Shown here piece by piece: positions 31,706 to 44,755 of a stretch of 64,000 nucleotides of DNA. The number at the start of each line of letters is the position of its first letter. Within the stretch, counting starts at the first letter, position 1. The translations under genes were made by a program, and so were the position numbers. The notes beneath the pieces were generated by a model. It was given only the letters and a program-made list of their open reading frames with translations, did no database searches and was not told the origin of the DNA. The stretch comes from Areca catechu (Eukaryota > Streptophyta > Magnoliopsida > Arecales > Arecaceae). The stretch lies in the NCBI GenBank assembly GCA_021397845.1, contig CM038038.1, forward strand, positions 55,608,748 to 55,672,747, given 5' to 3'.

Positions 31706-32657
31706 CCTATAACGAATTACAAACATGAATTGGACTACCAGTATCCAATACCCAGTTAGCAGTATCAACAATTGAGTAATTACAAGGTTTTATTATATAA
31801 ATACCTTGTTCAACAGACTTCTGCTTCCTCGACCTATTCAGATCAAGGGACGCAATATAAAGAGGATAGTTCCTCTTCCAGTGTCCCTTCTTCTTGCAGT
31901 AGAAACACTCTGCAGAAGATTGATCAGCCTTATACATCCTGATCTGACTAGGGCTAGGAGCATTCTGCACCTTCTTTCCCTTTTTATTTATTTTCTTCTT
32001 CCCTTTCTTAAAGGGACGACGACCTCTACTACCTCCCATTAAATTCACCACCCCCTTATTTAGTTGGTGATCTTTCTCGAAAGTCTGCAGCAATCCCAAA
32101 AGACCATGGTAGTTGACTGCAGGCTTGTTCATTCTATAATGATCGAGAAAATCAAGATAGGAAGAGGGAAGAGAATTCAGGATCGCATCCTTGCCGAGCT
32201 ACTCGTGCAAGGGGCATCCGAGTTTGTCCAGTTTTTCAATCAGCTCGATCATGTACAATACATAATCAGTGACTGAACCACCATTCGGCATCTAGGAATT
32301 ATAGATGGCACAAGACACTTTGTACCGTTTTACATCATCCGGGGTGCCGAAGGATTCCTTCAACTTTTGAAGGATTTCATCAGGTTGGGCCTCCTCGAAT
32401 TTGTGACTAAACTCGTCGTTCATTGCCACTAACATAATGCATCGGACAGTAGTCCGATCAGAGACCCACTTCAGATAAGTGTCTCTGACCGCACTCCATG
32501 CATTAGTGGGAGGGATTTCAGGTGCCGGATCCATTATTACATAGAGGATTCGTTCATGCTCCAGAACGATTCTCAATCTTCGATACCAACTATCAAAGTT
32601 GTGACCCTTTAACTTCTCGTTATCGAGAAGTGACCGAAGCGATAAATTTGAAGACAT
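31706..32657 (-). pseudogene. COP4 gag and protease
   Basis: Start ATG at 32655-32657 (MSSNLSLRSLLDNEKLKG), preceded in frame by an upstream extension to 32678. The capsid region (WYRRLRIVLEHERILYVIMD, WSAVRDTYLKWVSD, FEEAQPDEILQKLK) stops at 32292. After a short gap come DHYRMNKPAVNYHGLLGLLQ, a basic patch (RRPFKKGKKKINKKGKK) and a knuckle CFYCKKKGHWKRNY with its last Cys changed to Tyr. The protease follows at about 31730 (ANWVLDTGSPIHVC, catalytic DTG). One start, one capsid, one knuckle and protease in one frame is the normal copia order. Confidence 0.92.
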
Positions 32658-34170
32658 CTGAAAAGAAAATAAGACCAAATTAGTGTATGAATTAATAACT
32701 TAACCAAAAGACTTGGACTTTAGTCTAAAGGTTTCTCCCACTAATTTTTCAGATTGGTAGCCTCAAACTCCAATCCGCGAAAACACTTTTTCACGTGGGT
32801 ACTGAAATCCAATAGGCCTCGCATGAGCCCGACTATGGCCAGCTCACCCATACGAGCCTAAAGGTAGGTTCGTAAACCAATTGTTTCCCTAAACAATTTT
32901 CAGTTTTTATTTTGCCCCAGAGAACACCCCAATCGGCCTAGGGGCCTCCTATTGCGGGTCTCTGGTTAGGTCCAACAATTAAAATGACAAATCCAATGCT
33001 TCCAGCTAACTAAAGACCAAGCCCGACTATGGCCGGCCCACCTGGTCCCGTTAAGGAGGTTGCACTGAACCATCATCGATCAGATAGAAATTCTAGTCGT
33101 CGGATGTACACACGTTTTATAGAACTGTCGATGCACACCAAGCTAGTGGACACATTTCTATCCAACTTAATGGAAGGCTAAGACACTGTCAACTCTTTGA
33201 CTTAGTCTTTTTAAGGACCTAATAATTATTGAGAATTTTTTAGTTGTGACAGAAGAAAAAGGCAAGGACATGGATCATCCTCCCACTGAATCAATCAGAT
33301 TCCAGGAGGGTTGATATAAATCAACAAAATTGATCCATGGGCACCTAAAGATCAGTCAAACCGATCAACCTGGGTGACATGGGTTAACTCGAGTCATTGA
33401 GCTTTTCCAATCAGTTCTAATCGACTCGACTAGCCAGGTAGGTGAGATCATGGGTGAGTATCCGCCATTAACCATCTTTCCTAGACACCAACCAAGTTGG
33501 CCAGGAAAGAGGTAGCCTCATACAACCATGATCACAATGCCAAACCTACCTCGACACCAGTCGATTTACCAGACTCGATCAGACTAGCCTAAAGACTCGG
33601 GCGTCCACTGAGCCACTAATTGGATCCATTTTAGATGAACGGATCAACTAATCTAACTATTAGATAGTTCTAAAGAAGGGCCTTAAACAACTTTTATTTA
33701 ATCTTCTTGTTATCCGGTCCAACTAAACTTAGGTCTAACCCATATAAGGACCCAACTAGTCAGCTAACCCAATTAACCCAAAATGGCTTATTCAAATTTG
33801 ATTAGATTTCATAAACCTAAAAATTTTTTTAATAAGCTAAACACTTAATTAAAATAATTTTTAATTAAGTCTCTATGTATAACAATTTTTACATACCAAA
33901 TCATGCATCAAGATATTTTACAAATATTTTATATCCAATATAAAACATGCCTAAAACATGTATCACCAAATTAAAATAATTTTTAATTTTTAATATTCTT
34001 TAAGGATCCTTCTGAAGAGGCCAACACAGACGATCCGCATCGTGTCAAAGACACACGGTCATGGTGAAGGTCTCAACTAGGTTCCAAAAAGAAATCAGGA
34101 TACATTTTTAGATTAAACTAATTTTAATCTATAAAACATGCATACTAGATTCGATTACACATGCAACCAG
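32658..34170 (-). other. COP4 untranslated leader
   Basis: About 1.5 kb from primer site to gag, non-coding. Near-colinear with the COP5 leader (40475-41985). Shared words include CGACTATGGCCGGCCCACCT and CCTAGACACCAACCAAG. The part nearest the primer site (33800-34000) is AT-rich. Confidence 0.85.
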
Positions 34171-34182
34171 GCTCTAATACCA
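34171..34182 (-). promoter_or_regulatory. COP4 primer binding site
   Basis: The minus strand reads TGGTATTAGAGC, one change from the initiator Met-tRNA complement. It sits one base from the LTR end TTTCTTTCA. Confidence 0.88.
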
Positions 34183-34183
34183 C

Positions 34184-36516
34184 TGAAAGAAAACTGGTAC
34201 AGGTGGCTTGACATAATCCTACAATTGGCATGCAAACTGCTGTGGGAGCAGAAAGGATTTTAAAAACATTTTTAAAAATTCGCGCAGCGAAAATCTGCTC
34301 CGCCCAGAAACTAATCTAATTCTAGTTGCAAATAGGCATGTTTGATGATATAAAATATTTATAAAATATTTGAATTAAAAATTCAATTCATTCATGATTA
34401 AAAAATAATTTTTAATTCATACCTTATTTCGGCTGGAATAACTCTGGGATAAAGCTGGAATAGGCTTGAATAGCTGGAATAAAACTATTCCAGCCTTCTT
34501 CTTCCTTGGAACGTTGGAAACTCTGTTTTTAGCTTTCAAAACAGTGATCAAACGGTGGCTTCCGGACCTCCTTTTCTCCCAAATTTCAGCAGCGGCAAGG
34601 TAGTGAAGTCTACTACACTCTCCAACAAAAATCTGCAATCAAAACAAGCTAAAACGAGTGTAGAAAATTGCCAAAAATCTGCTGCTGAAATTTGCTGCAG
34701 AACTGGACAGCAGCTTTTTCCTTCGTGTTTGGAGCTGTAGTGGGTGATCAGGCTCACAAGGCTTGCTCCCAGGAGTAGAAGGGTACTCCCTCTAAGGGGG
34801 AGACATGCCGGGGGCCCTCCGGTCCCTCTCCACACGCGGTGCTAACCGCTGGAAGAAGAAAAAGACACAGTGGACGGCAGCAACTTGGCTTTGCTGCAGT
34901 CCTGGGTTTGAGCACAAGAAACAACCGGTTCTCTCCCTCACACACTCCAAAACCTAGCCCCAAGAGCACTCCAAATGAGCCTCTCAAAGAAGAAGAACAC
35001 CCAGATTTTGTTGTTGCTTTCTCTCGGTTCTCACACGCTGGAAACTTCAATTCAGAACAGGGCTGCAGTAGGGGTTTATAAAGGCTGCAGGGAAGAAGAT
35101 TAAAGGACTGGGAGGCCTTGAAAAACTGCTGCCGTTCACCTAATTAACAAGCCATAAACAAGAGGTTAAAGCCAGCGGGAGGAGGGGGAGAAGAGATGCC
35201 TGGCGGGGAAGACTTCGGACATTTGGCCTTCATCGGATGCAAGAAATTCCTCCCAGCGAATTACCGTGTAAAACGGTCAATGGGAGTAAACACCGGTTCA
35301 AAGAAAATGCCGGTTCAACCAAAACCGGTCCAACCCCTTTTTAAACCTCTTGGTTCAATCCAATTGAACCGGTTCAAATCCAATTAAAATTGGTTCAAGG
35401 GATTAAAATTGGTTCACAACCAATTGAAGACCGAAATGAACTCTGAATCAGTTTAAAACTGATTCAAAAAAATCCTGGCGCAATGCTGGTCAACCCGGAA
35501 CAATTTCCGGTTGACAAAGACAAGGGCAAGACGGGAAAAAGAGTGCTCAAAAGATACTGTGACCATAAAATCGAGATGATTCCCAATCGTAATCAGTATC
35601 CGGATCAGAGAGTTATCCTCTGTGGCGTGTGACCTCATAGGTTCGAACCTAAACGGTAGCACTAGAACAATTCTAGTACCAGCACAGGAAACCATCTAGC
35701 AATGGGTCCCGGCGTCCGGATAGGTCGAAGATGCGGGAGCAAACTATCGAACCTCTGGCATATGGTTACCCTATAATTCATCACTTTGACCTCTAATGCT
35801 CAGGACGATTGTGATTGGGCTGCCAACCCAGACTGAGTCAGTCGACTACGTGTCTCAACCTTGCAAGCCCAGTGACTCTTCACTAGGACTACCCCGGCCA
35901 AGGATTTGCTAAATTGAGATATTGCGAGACATTCAATCCAAACTGTTTGGACAAGTCAATTCCATCTTGGTCCATCACTGCTCTACAAGTACTTGCCTGT
36001 ACCTAGAAACCTTCCATCACCGAATTAAAAATCTGGGTAGTCCGGTACCAAAGCACAGGGAGTTGCTTGCAAGCTACCATGATGACCTCAGGTCAGAGGA
36101 ACACATATACCCATATCCAATTACGAGTATCCCTTTGGCAGAAAAGGGCTGCATGGAGTCACGTTCAATAATATATCACATATCCCACTTGCAGATCACA
36201 TCAGTGTCACCACACTCATTTGGTTAAGAGGACAACCAAACGATGTGAACTACAACAACCTATACTTGATATATTGCCATCCAGTACAATATATCCTTTG
36301 GTTTGAACAGGGTTTAAGGACCACTCGATACATCCTCTCTGTATCGAAGTTAGTGTAGTCCTAAGGACTTCATCACATGGAAAGAGTTCATTTCAGGGAA
36401 ATTTAGTATGTGATGAGCTGCCAAAAATAATATTTTATTAATTCATAAAAAGAATACAATACTTAGCACAACCGCCTATAACCCAGGCAATTGGCTTTGG
36501 GACACAATTCCCAACA
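34184..36516 (-). repeat. LTR shared by COP4 (as 5' LTR) and COP5 (as 3' LTR)
   Basis: 2333 bp on the minus strand, beginning at 36516 as TGTTGGGAATTGTGTCCC and ending TTTCTTTCA at 34184. One side has a primer site (COP4) and the other a polypurine tract and RNase H (COP5), so one LTR serves two interiors. A TATA-like TTTATAAA is at 35075-35082. About 16 differences occur in the first 170 bp compared with 41999-44314, so it is old. Confidence 0.95.
35075..35082 (-). promoter_or_regulatory. TATA-like box in the shared LTR
   Basis: TTTATAAA, self-complementary, inside CCTTTATAAACCCC on the element strand, about 1.43 kb into the LTR. It is conserved at 42889-42896 in the other LTR. Confidence 0.6.
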
Positions 36517-36529
36517 ACTCCCACTTGTA
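36517..36529 (-). promoter_or_regulatory. COP5 polypurine tract
   Basis: The minus strand reads ACAAGTGGGAGT directly before the LTR start TGTTGGG. The COP1-adjacent copia has the equivalent GCAAGTGGGAGTT at 16110-16122. Confidence 0.8.
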
Positions 36530-38071
36530 CTAAAGCCAATCAGAAGAGAATCTAATACCCATTTCCCATTTACAATAGTCGAACTCTTTTATTCCGAGGG
36601 CTTTAGTGAAGGGGTCGGCCAGATTTTCTTTTCCATCGATCTTCAGAAGATTGATGTCACCTCGTTCTATGATCTCTCGTACGAGGTGGTAGCACTGCAA
36701 TATGTGCTTGGTGCGGTGATGAGCTTTAGGCTCCTTAGCTTGAGCAATGGCTCCAGTGCTGTCACAGTACACCAGAACAGGACCATCTAGAGAAGGTGCC
36801 ATGCCTAGCTCTCCAAGGAACTTCCGCAACCACACAGCTTCCTTTGCTGCATCTGATGCTGCAATGTATTCTGCTTTGCATACCGAGTCTGCAACAGTTG
36901 CCTTCTTGGAACTTTTCCAGCACATTGCTCCTCCATTCAGGGTAAATACAAACCCCGACACACTCTTGCTATCATCTTTATCCGACTGAAAACTAGAGTC
37001 AGAGTACCCCACAAGTTTCAAGTCAGGTTCTCCAGAAATTAGCCATTGATCTTTATTATTTCTCAAATACTTAAGGATGGACTTAACCACCTTCCAATGC
37101 ACCTTACCTGGGTCAGACTGGTATCTGCTCACTACTCCTAGTGAGTATGCCATGTCTGGTCTAGTACAAGTCATAGTATACATGATAGAGCCTACAGTAG
37201 AAGCATAAGGTACTCTATTCATGCGCTCTCTTTTCTCAGGAGTTGTCACACAATCCTTCTTGGAAAAAGTAATTCCAGAACCTATCGGAAGATAGCCTTT
37301 CTTGGAATTTTCCATGCTGAACCGTTTCAGCACGGTGTCAATGTACGTAGACTGGGACAGTCCCAAAAGCTTCTTAGATCTATCTCTATAGATCTTCATA
37401 CCTAGTATGTAAGAAGCTTCACCCAAGTCCTTCATTGAGAACTGAGATGATAACCAGACCTTTATTCCTTGTAATGCTGTGACATCATTCCTGATTAAGA
37501 GAATGTCGTCAACATACAGTACTAGGAATACAATCACAGAACCATTAACCCATTTATAGATGCACGGTTCTTCTCCGTTCCTAACGAAGCCATACGATTT
37601 GATACACCCATCAAACCGTAAGTTCCAACTTTGAGACGCTTGCTTGAGTCCATAGATGGACCTCTGCAACTTGCATACTTTTGATTCATCTGTGGATGTG
37701 AACCCTTCAGGCTGTATCATATACACCTCCTCTTCCAGGTCCCCATTTAGGAAAGTGGTTCGGACATCCATCTGCCAGATCTCGTAATCAAAATATGCTG
37801 CCAAAGCAAGCATGATCCGAATGGACTTGAGCATTGCCACAGGGGAGAAAGTCTTGTCATAATCGATACCATATCGCTGACGATACCCCTTGGCAACCAG
37901 ATGGGCTTTATAGGTCTCTACCTTCCCATCTGCGCCCCTTTTTCTCTTGAAAATCCATTTACACTCGATGGGTTTTATTCCTTCAAGCGGATCAATCAAT
38001 GTCCAAACATTGTTGATTTCCATGGACTCCACTTCGGATCGCATGGCTCCAAGCCATGCCTCAGAGTCAGA
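36530..38071 (-). pseudogene. COP5 reverse transcriptase and RNase H
   Basis: A 504-codon open frame (38044 to 36530), the longest uninterrupted RT in the window. Numbering from 38044: ETYKAHLVAKGYRQRYGIDY, catalytic Asp 93 in QMDVRTTFLNG and YVDD at 177-180. The RNase H half has GYSDSSFQSDKDDSKSVSGF, AEYIAASDAAKEAVW and CDSTGAIAQAKEPKAHHRTK, and ends IRFSSDWL. It is in frame with the integrase upstream and separated from it by a single TGA at 38072. Domains look complete, so only upstream nonsense changes prevent a full polyprotein. Confidence 0.95.
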
Positions 38072-39520
38072 TCACTGAAGAGCATCCATATAGGTGATTG
38101 GATCCTCATTGTTCTCATCGAGCTCAATGGGATCGCCGTCCTGGACCAAGAAATTATAGTATCTATCCGGCTGACGCGATATTCTACCGGATCTCCTAAT
38201 GGGTTCTGGGTGTGATTCAATCACAGCCGGTTCTACAATGTCCTTAGAGTGTGCAGGTTCTTCTATTGGCTGAACTTCATCAAGTTCAATCTTAGAGGCT
38301 ATAGTTCCTTCTCCAAGGAACTCCTTTTCCAAAAAGATAACTCTAAGAGCAACGAACACCTTTTGTTCATTCTCCAAGTAGAAGAAATACCCTTTGGTTT
38401 CCTTAGGATAACCAATGAATAAACACCGATCAGACCTAGGACCAAGTTTGTCTATGTCTAAACGCTTTACGTAAGCCGGACAACCCCAGACCCGAAGGTG
38501 TGAGATTGAGGGTTTACGTCCATTCCACATCTCATACGAAGTGGAGACAACCGACTTACTTGGAACATTATTTAATAAGTAATAGGCTGTCTGAAGCGCA
38601 TATCCCCAAAAGGATAGCGGTAGAGTTGCAAAGCCCATCATGGATCGAACCATATCTAACAAGGTTCGATTCCTCCTTTCGGACACACCATTCAACTATG
38701 GTGTTCCTAGAGGAGTCCACTGAGAGAGAATTCCATTATCCTCAAGATATGTCAAAAATGTACCAGATAAGTATTCACCACCTCGATCAGATCAAAGGGT
38801 TTTAATACTTTTTCCAGTTTGCTTTTCTACCTCATTACGGTATCGTTTGAACATTTCAAATGACTCAGACTTATGTCTTATTAAGAAGACATAACCGAAC
38901 CTTGAAAAGTCATCTGTAAAAGTAATGAAATATTTGTATCCTCCTTTGGCACTAACTGTCATCGATCCACATACATCAGTATGTATGAGACTTAGAAGTT
39001 CTGTAACTCGTTCACCTTTTCTAGTAAAAGGTGACTTGGTCATTTTACCTAGTAAACAGGATTCACAAGTGGGCAGTGATTCAGAATCACTGACCTCGAG
39101 GAGTCCATCTCCTCGCATCTTGTTTATCCTATTTTGGTTAATATGACCTAGCCTACAGTGCCAAAGATACAAATCGTTGACATTATCAAACCTTGGGCGT
39201 TTGCTAGAAGTGTACATTATACTAACAGGCCTTGATAGTACATATATGCCATTATTTAATCTAGCTTTTATTATAACAGAGTTATTCAAAATAACATTGC
39301 AAAAATCTCCTTTTATTGATAGTTCAAAACCACAATTGGCCAAAAGGCCTACAGAGATTATGCTCATAATAAAACTAGGATAATAGTGACAGTCGACTAG
39401 TTCGACAGTACAAGACTCAAAGACAAGACGCAAGACTTCGATCGCCAGTACTGGAACACGATTTCCATTCCCAACACTCAGAAACTATTCTCCATCTTCA
39501 AATCTTTTGCTAACTTGAAT
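38072..39520 (-). pseudogene. COP5 pre-integrase and integrase
   Basis: Same frame as the RT. The zinc region shows LYLWHCRLGHINQNRINKM and CESCLLGK. The core has Asp in HTDVCGSM. Two in-frame stops sit in the core: TGA at 38792-38794 where COP4 has CGA, and TAG near 38697 where COP4 has CAG. The C-terminus reads MVRSMMGFATLPLSFWGYAL, VVSTSYEMWNGRKPS, KETKGYFFYLENEQ and reaches NEDPITYMDAL before the TGA at 38072. Compared with COP4 this copy keeps the linker to RT. Confidence 0.93.
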
Positions 39521-40474
39521 ATCTTGTAACAAATTACAAACGTGAATTATACTACCAGTATCCAATACCCAGTTAGCAGTATCAATATTTGAGTAATTAC
39601 AAGGTTTTATCATATAAATACCTTATTCAGCAGACTTCTGCTTCCTCGGCCTATTCAGATCAAGGGACGCAATATAAAGAGGACAGTTCCTCTTCCAGTG
39701 TCCCTTCTTCTTGTAGTAGAAACACTCTGCAGAAGATTGATCAGCCTTATACTTCCTGGTCTGACTTGAGCCAGGAGTATTCTACACCTTCTTTCCCTTT
39801 TTATTTATTTTCTTCTTCCCTTTCTTAAAGGGACGACAACCTCTACTACCTCCCATTAAATTCACCACCCCCTTATTCAGTTGGTGGTCTTTCTTGAAAG
39901 TCTGCAGCAACCCCAAAAGATCATGGTAGTTGACTGCAGGCTTGTTCATTCTATAATGATCGAGAAAATCAAGATAGGAAGAGGGAAAAGAATTCAGGAT
40001 CGCATCCTTGCCGAGCTGCTCGTGCAAGGGGCATCCGAGTTTGCCCAGTTTTTCAATCAGCTCGATCATGTAGAATACATGATTAGTGACTGAACCACCA
40101 TTTGGCATCTTGGAATTGTAGATGGCTCAAGATACTTTGTACCGTTCTACATCATCCGGGGTGCCGAAAGATTCCTTCAACTTTTGAAGGATTTCATCAG
40201 GTTGGGCCTCCTCGAATTTGCGACTGAACTCGTCGTTCATTGCCTCTAACATAATGCATCGAACAGTAGTCCAATCAGAGACCCACTTCAGATAAGTGTC
40301 TCTGACCGCACTCCATGCATTAGCGGGAGGGATTTCAGGTGCCGGATCCGTTATTACATAGAGGATTCGTTCATGCTCCAGAATGATCCTCAATCTTCGA
40401 TACCAACTATCGAAGTTGTGACCCTTTAACTTCTCGTTATCGAGAAGTGATCAGAGCAATAAATTTGAAGATAT
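39521..40474 (-). pseudogene. COP5 gag and protease
   Basis: By alignment with COP4 the start codon would be at 40472-40474 but reads ATA. The capsid is open from 40393 (MRIILEHERILYVITDPAPE) to a stop at 40127, then from 40108 (MPNGGSVTNHVFYMIELIEK) to a TAG at 39782. The knuckle reads CFYYKKKGHWKRNC, with the second Cys changed to Tyr. The protease reads ANWVLDTGSIIHVC. Damage differs from COP4 (which lost the fourth knuckle ligand), so the two decayed independently. Confidence 0.92.
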
Positions 40475-41985
40475 CTAGAAAGAAAATAAGACCAAATTAG
40501 TGTATGAATTAATAACTTAACCAAAAGACTTGGACTTTAGTCTAAAGGTTTCTCCCACTAATTTTTTAGATTGGTAGGCTCAAACTCCAATCCGTGAAAA
40601 CACTTTATCAAGTGGGTACTGAAATCCAATAGGCCTCGCATGAGCCCGACTATGGCCAGCTCACCCATACGAGCCTAAAGGTAGGTTCGTAAACCAATTG
40701 TTTCCCTAAACAATTTTCAGTATTTTATTTTGCCCCAGAGAACACCCCAATCGGCCTAGGGGCCTCCTATTGCAGGTCTCTGGTTAGGTCCAACCATTAA
40801 AATGACAAATCCAATGCTTCCAGCTAACTAAAGACCAAGCTCGACTATGGCCGGCCCACCTGGTCCCGTTAAGGAGGTTGCACTGAACCATCATCGATCA
40901 GATAGAAATTCTAGTCGCTGGATGTACACCCGTTCAATGGAACTGCCGATGCACACCAAGCTAGTGGACACATTTCTATCCAACTTAATGGGAGGCTAAG
41001 ACACTGTCAACTCTTTGACTTAGTCTTTTTAAGGACCTAATAATTTTAGTGGATTTTTAGTTGTGATAGAAGAAAAAGGCAAGGACATGGATCATCCTCC
41101 CACTGAATCAATCAGATTCCAGGAGGGTTGATATAAATCAACAAAATTGATCCATGGGCACCTATAGATCAGTCAGACCGATCAACCTGGGTGACATGGG
41201 TTTCTCGAGTCATTGAACTTTTCCAATCAGTTCTGGTCGACTCGACTAGCTAGGTAGGTGAGATCATGGGTGAGTATCCGCCATTAACCATCTTTCCTAG
41301 ACACCAACCAAGTTGGCCAGGAAAGAGGTAGCCTCATACAACCATGATCACAATGCCAAACCTACCTCGACACAGTCGGTTTACCAGACTCGATCAGACT
41401 AGCCTAAAGACTCGGGCATCCACTGAGCCACTAATTGGATCCATTTTAGATGAACGGATCAACTAATCTAACTATTAGATAGTTCTAAAGAAGGGCCTTA
41501 AACAACTTTTGTTTAATCTTCTTGTTATCCGGTTCAACTAAACTTAGGTCTAACCCATTTAAGGACCCAACTAGTCAGCTAACCCAATTAACCCAAAATA
41601 GCTTATGCAAATTTAAATAGATTTCATAAACCTAAAAAATTTTTTAATAAGCCAAACACTTAATTAAATTAATTTTTAATTAAGTCTCTATGTAAAATAA
41701 TTTTTACATACCAAATCATGCATCAAGATATTTTACAAATATTTTATATCCAATATAAAACATGCCTAAAACATGTATCACCAAATTAAAACAATTTTTA
41801 ATTTTTAATATTCTTTAAGGATCATTCTGAAGAGGCCAACACAGATGATCCGCATCATGTCAAAGACACACGGTCATGGTAAAGGTCTTAACTAGGTTCC
41901 AAAAAGAAATCAGGATACATTTTTAGATTAAACTAATTTTAATTTATAAAACATGCATACTAGATTGGATTACACATGCAACCAG
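40475..41985 (-). other. COP5 untranslated leader
   Basis: 1.5 kb non-coding leader, colinear with the COP4 leader with many substitutions. Nothing else recognised. Confidence 0.85.
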
Positions 41986-41997
41986 GCTCTAATACCG
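41986..41997 (-). promoter_or_regulatory. COP5 primer binding site
   Basis: The minus strand reads CGGTATTAGAGC, two changes from the initiator Met-tRNA complement, one base from the LTR end. Confidence 0.85.
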
Positions 41998-41998
41998 C

Positions 41999-44314
41999 TG
42001 AAAGAAAACCGGTGCAGGTGGCTTGACATAATCCTACACTAGGCATGCAAACAGCTGCAGGAGCAGAAAGGATTTTAAAAATATTTTAAAAATCCGTGCA
42101 GCGGAAATCTGCTCTGCCTAGAAACTAATCTAATTCTAGTTGCAAATAGGCATGTAAGATGATATAAAATATTTATAAAATATTTGAATTAAAAATTCAA
42201 TTCATGCATGATTAAAAAATAATTTTTAATTCATACCATATTCTGGCTAGAATAACTCTGGGATAAAGCTGGAATAGGCTGGAATAGCTGGAATAAAACT
42301 ATTCCAGCCTTCTTCTTCCTTGGAACGTTGGAAACTCTGTTTTGGCTTTCAAAACAGCGATCAACTAGCGGCTTCCGGACCTCCTTTTGCTCCCAAATTT
42401 TAGCAGCAGCAAGGTGGAGAAGTCTACTACAATCTCCAACCAAAATCTGTAATCAAAACAAGCTAAAACGGGTGTAGAAAATTACAAAAAATCTGCTGCT
42501 GAAATTTGTTGCAGAACTGGACAGCAGCCTTTTGCTTCGCGTTTGGAGCTGCAGCGGGTGATCCGGCTCATGTGGCTTACTCCCAGGAGTAGAAGGGTAC
42601 TCTCTCTAGAGAGGAGACACCCCGGGGGCCCTCCGGTCCCTCTCCACATGCGGTGCTAGCCGTTGGAAGAAGAAAAAAACACAGTGGACAGCAGCAACTT
42701 GGCTTTGTTGCAGTCCTGGGTTTGAGCACAAGAAACAACCGGTTCTCTCCCTCACACACTCCAAAACCCAGCCCCAAGAGCACTCCAAATGAGCCTCTCA
42801 AAGAAGAAGAACACCCAGATTTTGTTGTTGCTTTCTCTCGATTCTCTCATGCTGAAAACTTCAACTTAGAACAGGGCTGCAGTAGGGGTTTATAAAGGCT
42901 GCAGGGAGGAAGATTAAAGGACTGGGAGGCCTTGAAAAACTGCTGCTGTTCACCCAATTAACAAGCCATAAACAAGTGGTTAAAGCCAGTGGGAGGAGGG
43001 AGGAGAAGAGACACCCAGCGGGGAAGACTTCGGACGTTTGGCCTTCATCGGACGCAAGAAATTCCTCCCAGCAAATTATCGTGTAAAATGGTCAATGGGA
43101 GCAAACACCGGTTCAAAGAAAATACCGATTCAACCAAAACTAGTCCAACCCCTTTTTTAACCTCTTGGTTCAATCCAATTGAACCGGTTCAAACCCAATT
43201 AAAATTGGTTCGGGGGATTAAAATTGGTTCACAACCAATTGAAGGCCGAAACGAACTCTGAATCAGTTCCAAACTGACTCAGAAAAATCCTGGCGCAGTG
43301 CTGGTCAACCCGGAATAATTTTCGGTTGACACAGACAAGGGCAAGATGGGAAAAAGAGTGCTCAAAAAATACTGTGACCATAAAATCGAGACGATTCCCA
43401 ATCGTAATCGGTATCCGGATCAGAGAGTTATCCTCTATGGCGTGTGACCTCATAGGTTCGAACCTAAACGGTAGTACCAGCACAGGAAACGATCTAGCAA
43501 TGGGTCCCGGCATCCGGATAGGTCGATGATGCGGGAGCAAACTATAGAACCTCTGGCATATGGTTACCATATAATTCATCCCTTTGATCTCTAATGCTCA
43601 GGATGACTGTGATTGGGCTGCCAACCCAGACTGAGTCAGTCGACTACGTGTCTCAACCTTGCAAGCCCAGTGACTCTTCACTAGGACTACCCCGGCCGAG
43701 GATTTGCTAAATTGAGATACTGCGAGTCATTTAATCCAAACTGTTTGGACAGGTCAATTCCATCTTGGTCCATCACTGCTCCACAAGTACTTGCCTGTAC
43801 CCAGAAACCTTCCATCACCGGATTAAAAATGCGGGTAGTCCAGCACCAAAGCACAGGGAGTTGCTTGCAAGCTACCATGATGACCTCAGGTCAGAGGGAT
43901 ACATATACCCATATCCAATCGTGAGTATCCCTTTGGCAAAAAAGGGCTGCACAGAGTCACGTTCAATAAGATATCACATATCCCACTTGCAGATCACATC
44001 AGTGTCACCACACTCGTTTGGTCAAGAGGACAACCAAACGATGTGAACTACAACAACCTATACTTGATATATTGCCATCCAGTATAATATATCCTTTGGT
44101 TGTGAACAGGATTTAAGGACCACTCGATACATCTTCTCTGTATCGAAGTCAGTGTAGTCCTAAGGACTTCATCACATGGAAAGAGTTCATTTCAGGAAAA
44201 TTTAGTATGTGATGTGCTACCAAAAATAATATTTTATTAATTCATAAAAAAATACAATACTTAGCACAACCGTCTACAACCCAGGCGATTATCTTTGGGG
44301 CACAATTCCCAACA
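41999..44314 (-). repeat. COP5 5' LTR
   Basis: 2316 bp on the minus strand from 44314 (TGTTGGGAATTGTGCCCC) to 41999 (TTTCTTTCA). TATA-like TTTATAAA at 42889-42896. The five bases beyond (TCAAA, 44315-44319) would be the target duplication, but the opposite end of the array is lost, so this cannot be confirmed. Confidence 0.94.
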
Positions 44315-44750
44315 TCAAAGCCCTGGGGATAACCCCAAAAACACCTGGAACACCTCCAGGATAGCTTGGGACATGCCCCCAAGCTCTAGTGATCGCCTCT
44401 AGCCTCCTTGCCATGGCCTTTCAAGTCTCTTCAAGGCTTGGGAGCACCATGCAAAATCCTATACTTCTTAAGTAGTTAAGCTTCTGAGTGGTTACAGCCA
44501 ACCAACTAACCACCTAACCAACTAAGCTAACCTACTAACTAGTTGAACCCCCTTTCACACCTAGGGACAGTCAGCTAGACCTAAACCCAATCCCATAACC
44601 CAACTAGGTTATGTTACAATCTCTCAAAAAACTTCTCCCAACAAGTTATTGTAAGAAAATACTCAAACTCGAGCCTATGTACACCCATGACTCACATGTT
44701 CTCTCAAACCCTAGGTCAAGCCCCCTAACCCAACATGACTTAGGACTCTA
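44315..44750. other. Unassigned spacer left of CRV2
   Basis: No reading frame or LTR recognised. It has short inverted words (CCCTGGGGATAACCCC) and tracts of ACCAACTAACC-like sequence near 44500. The phrase GGGAGCACCATGCAAAATCC at 44442 has a close relative at 51063 (TTGGAGCACCATACAAAACC) on the other side of CRV2, hinting at an old duplication. Confidence 0.4.
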
Positions 44751-44755
44751 GGAAC

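Noticed and set aside
34548..35081. Several short frames on both strands in the COP4/COP5 LTR
   Set aside because: They overlap one another, lie within an LTR and recur as mutated versions in the second LTR with altered frames.
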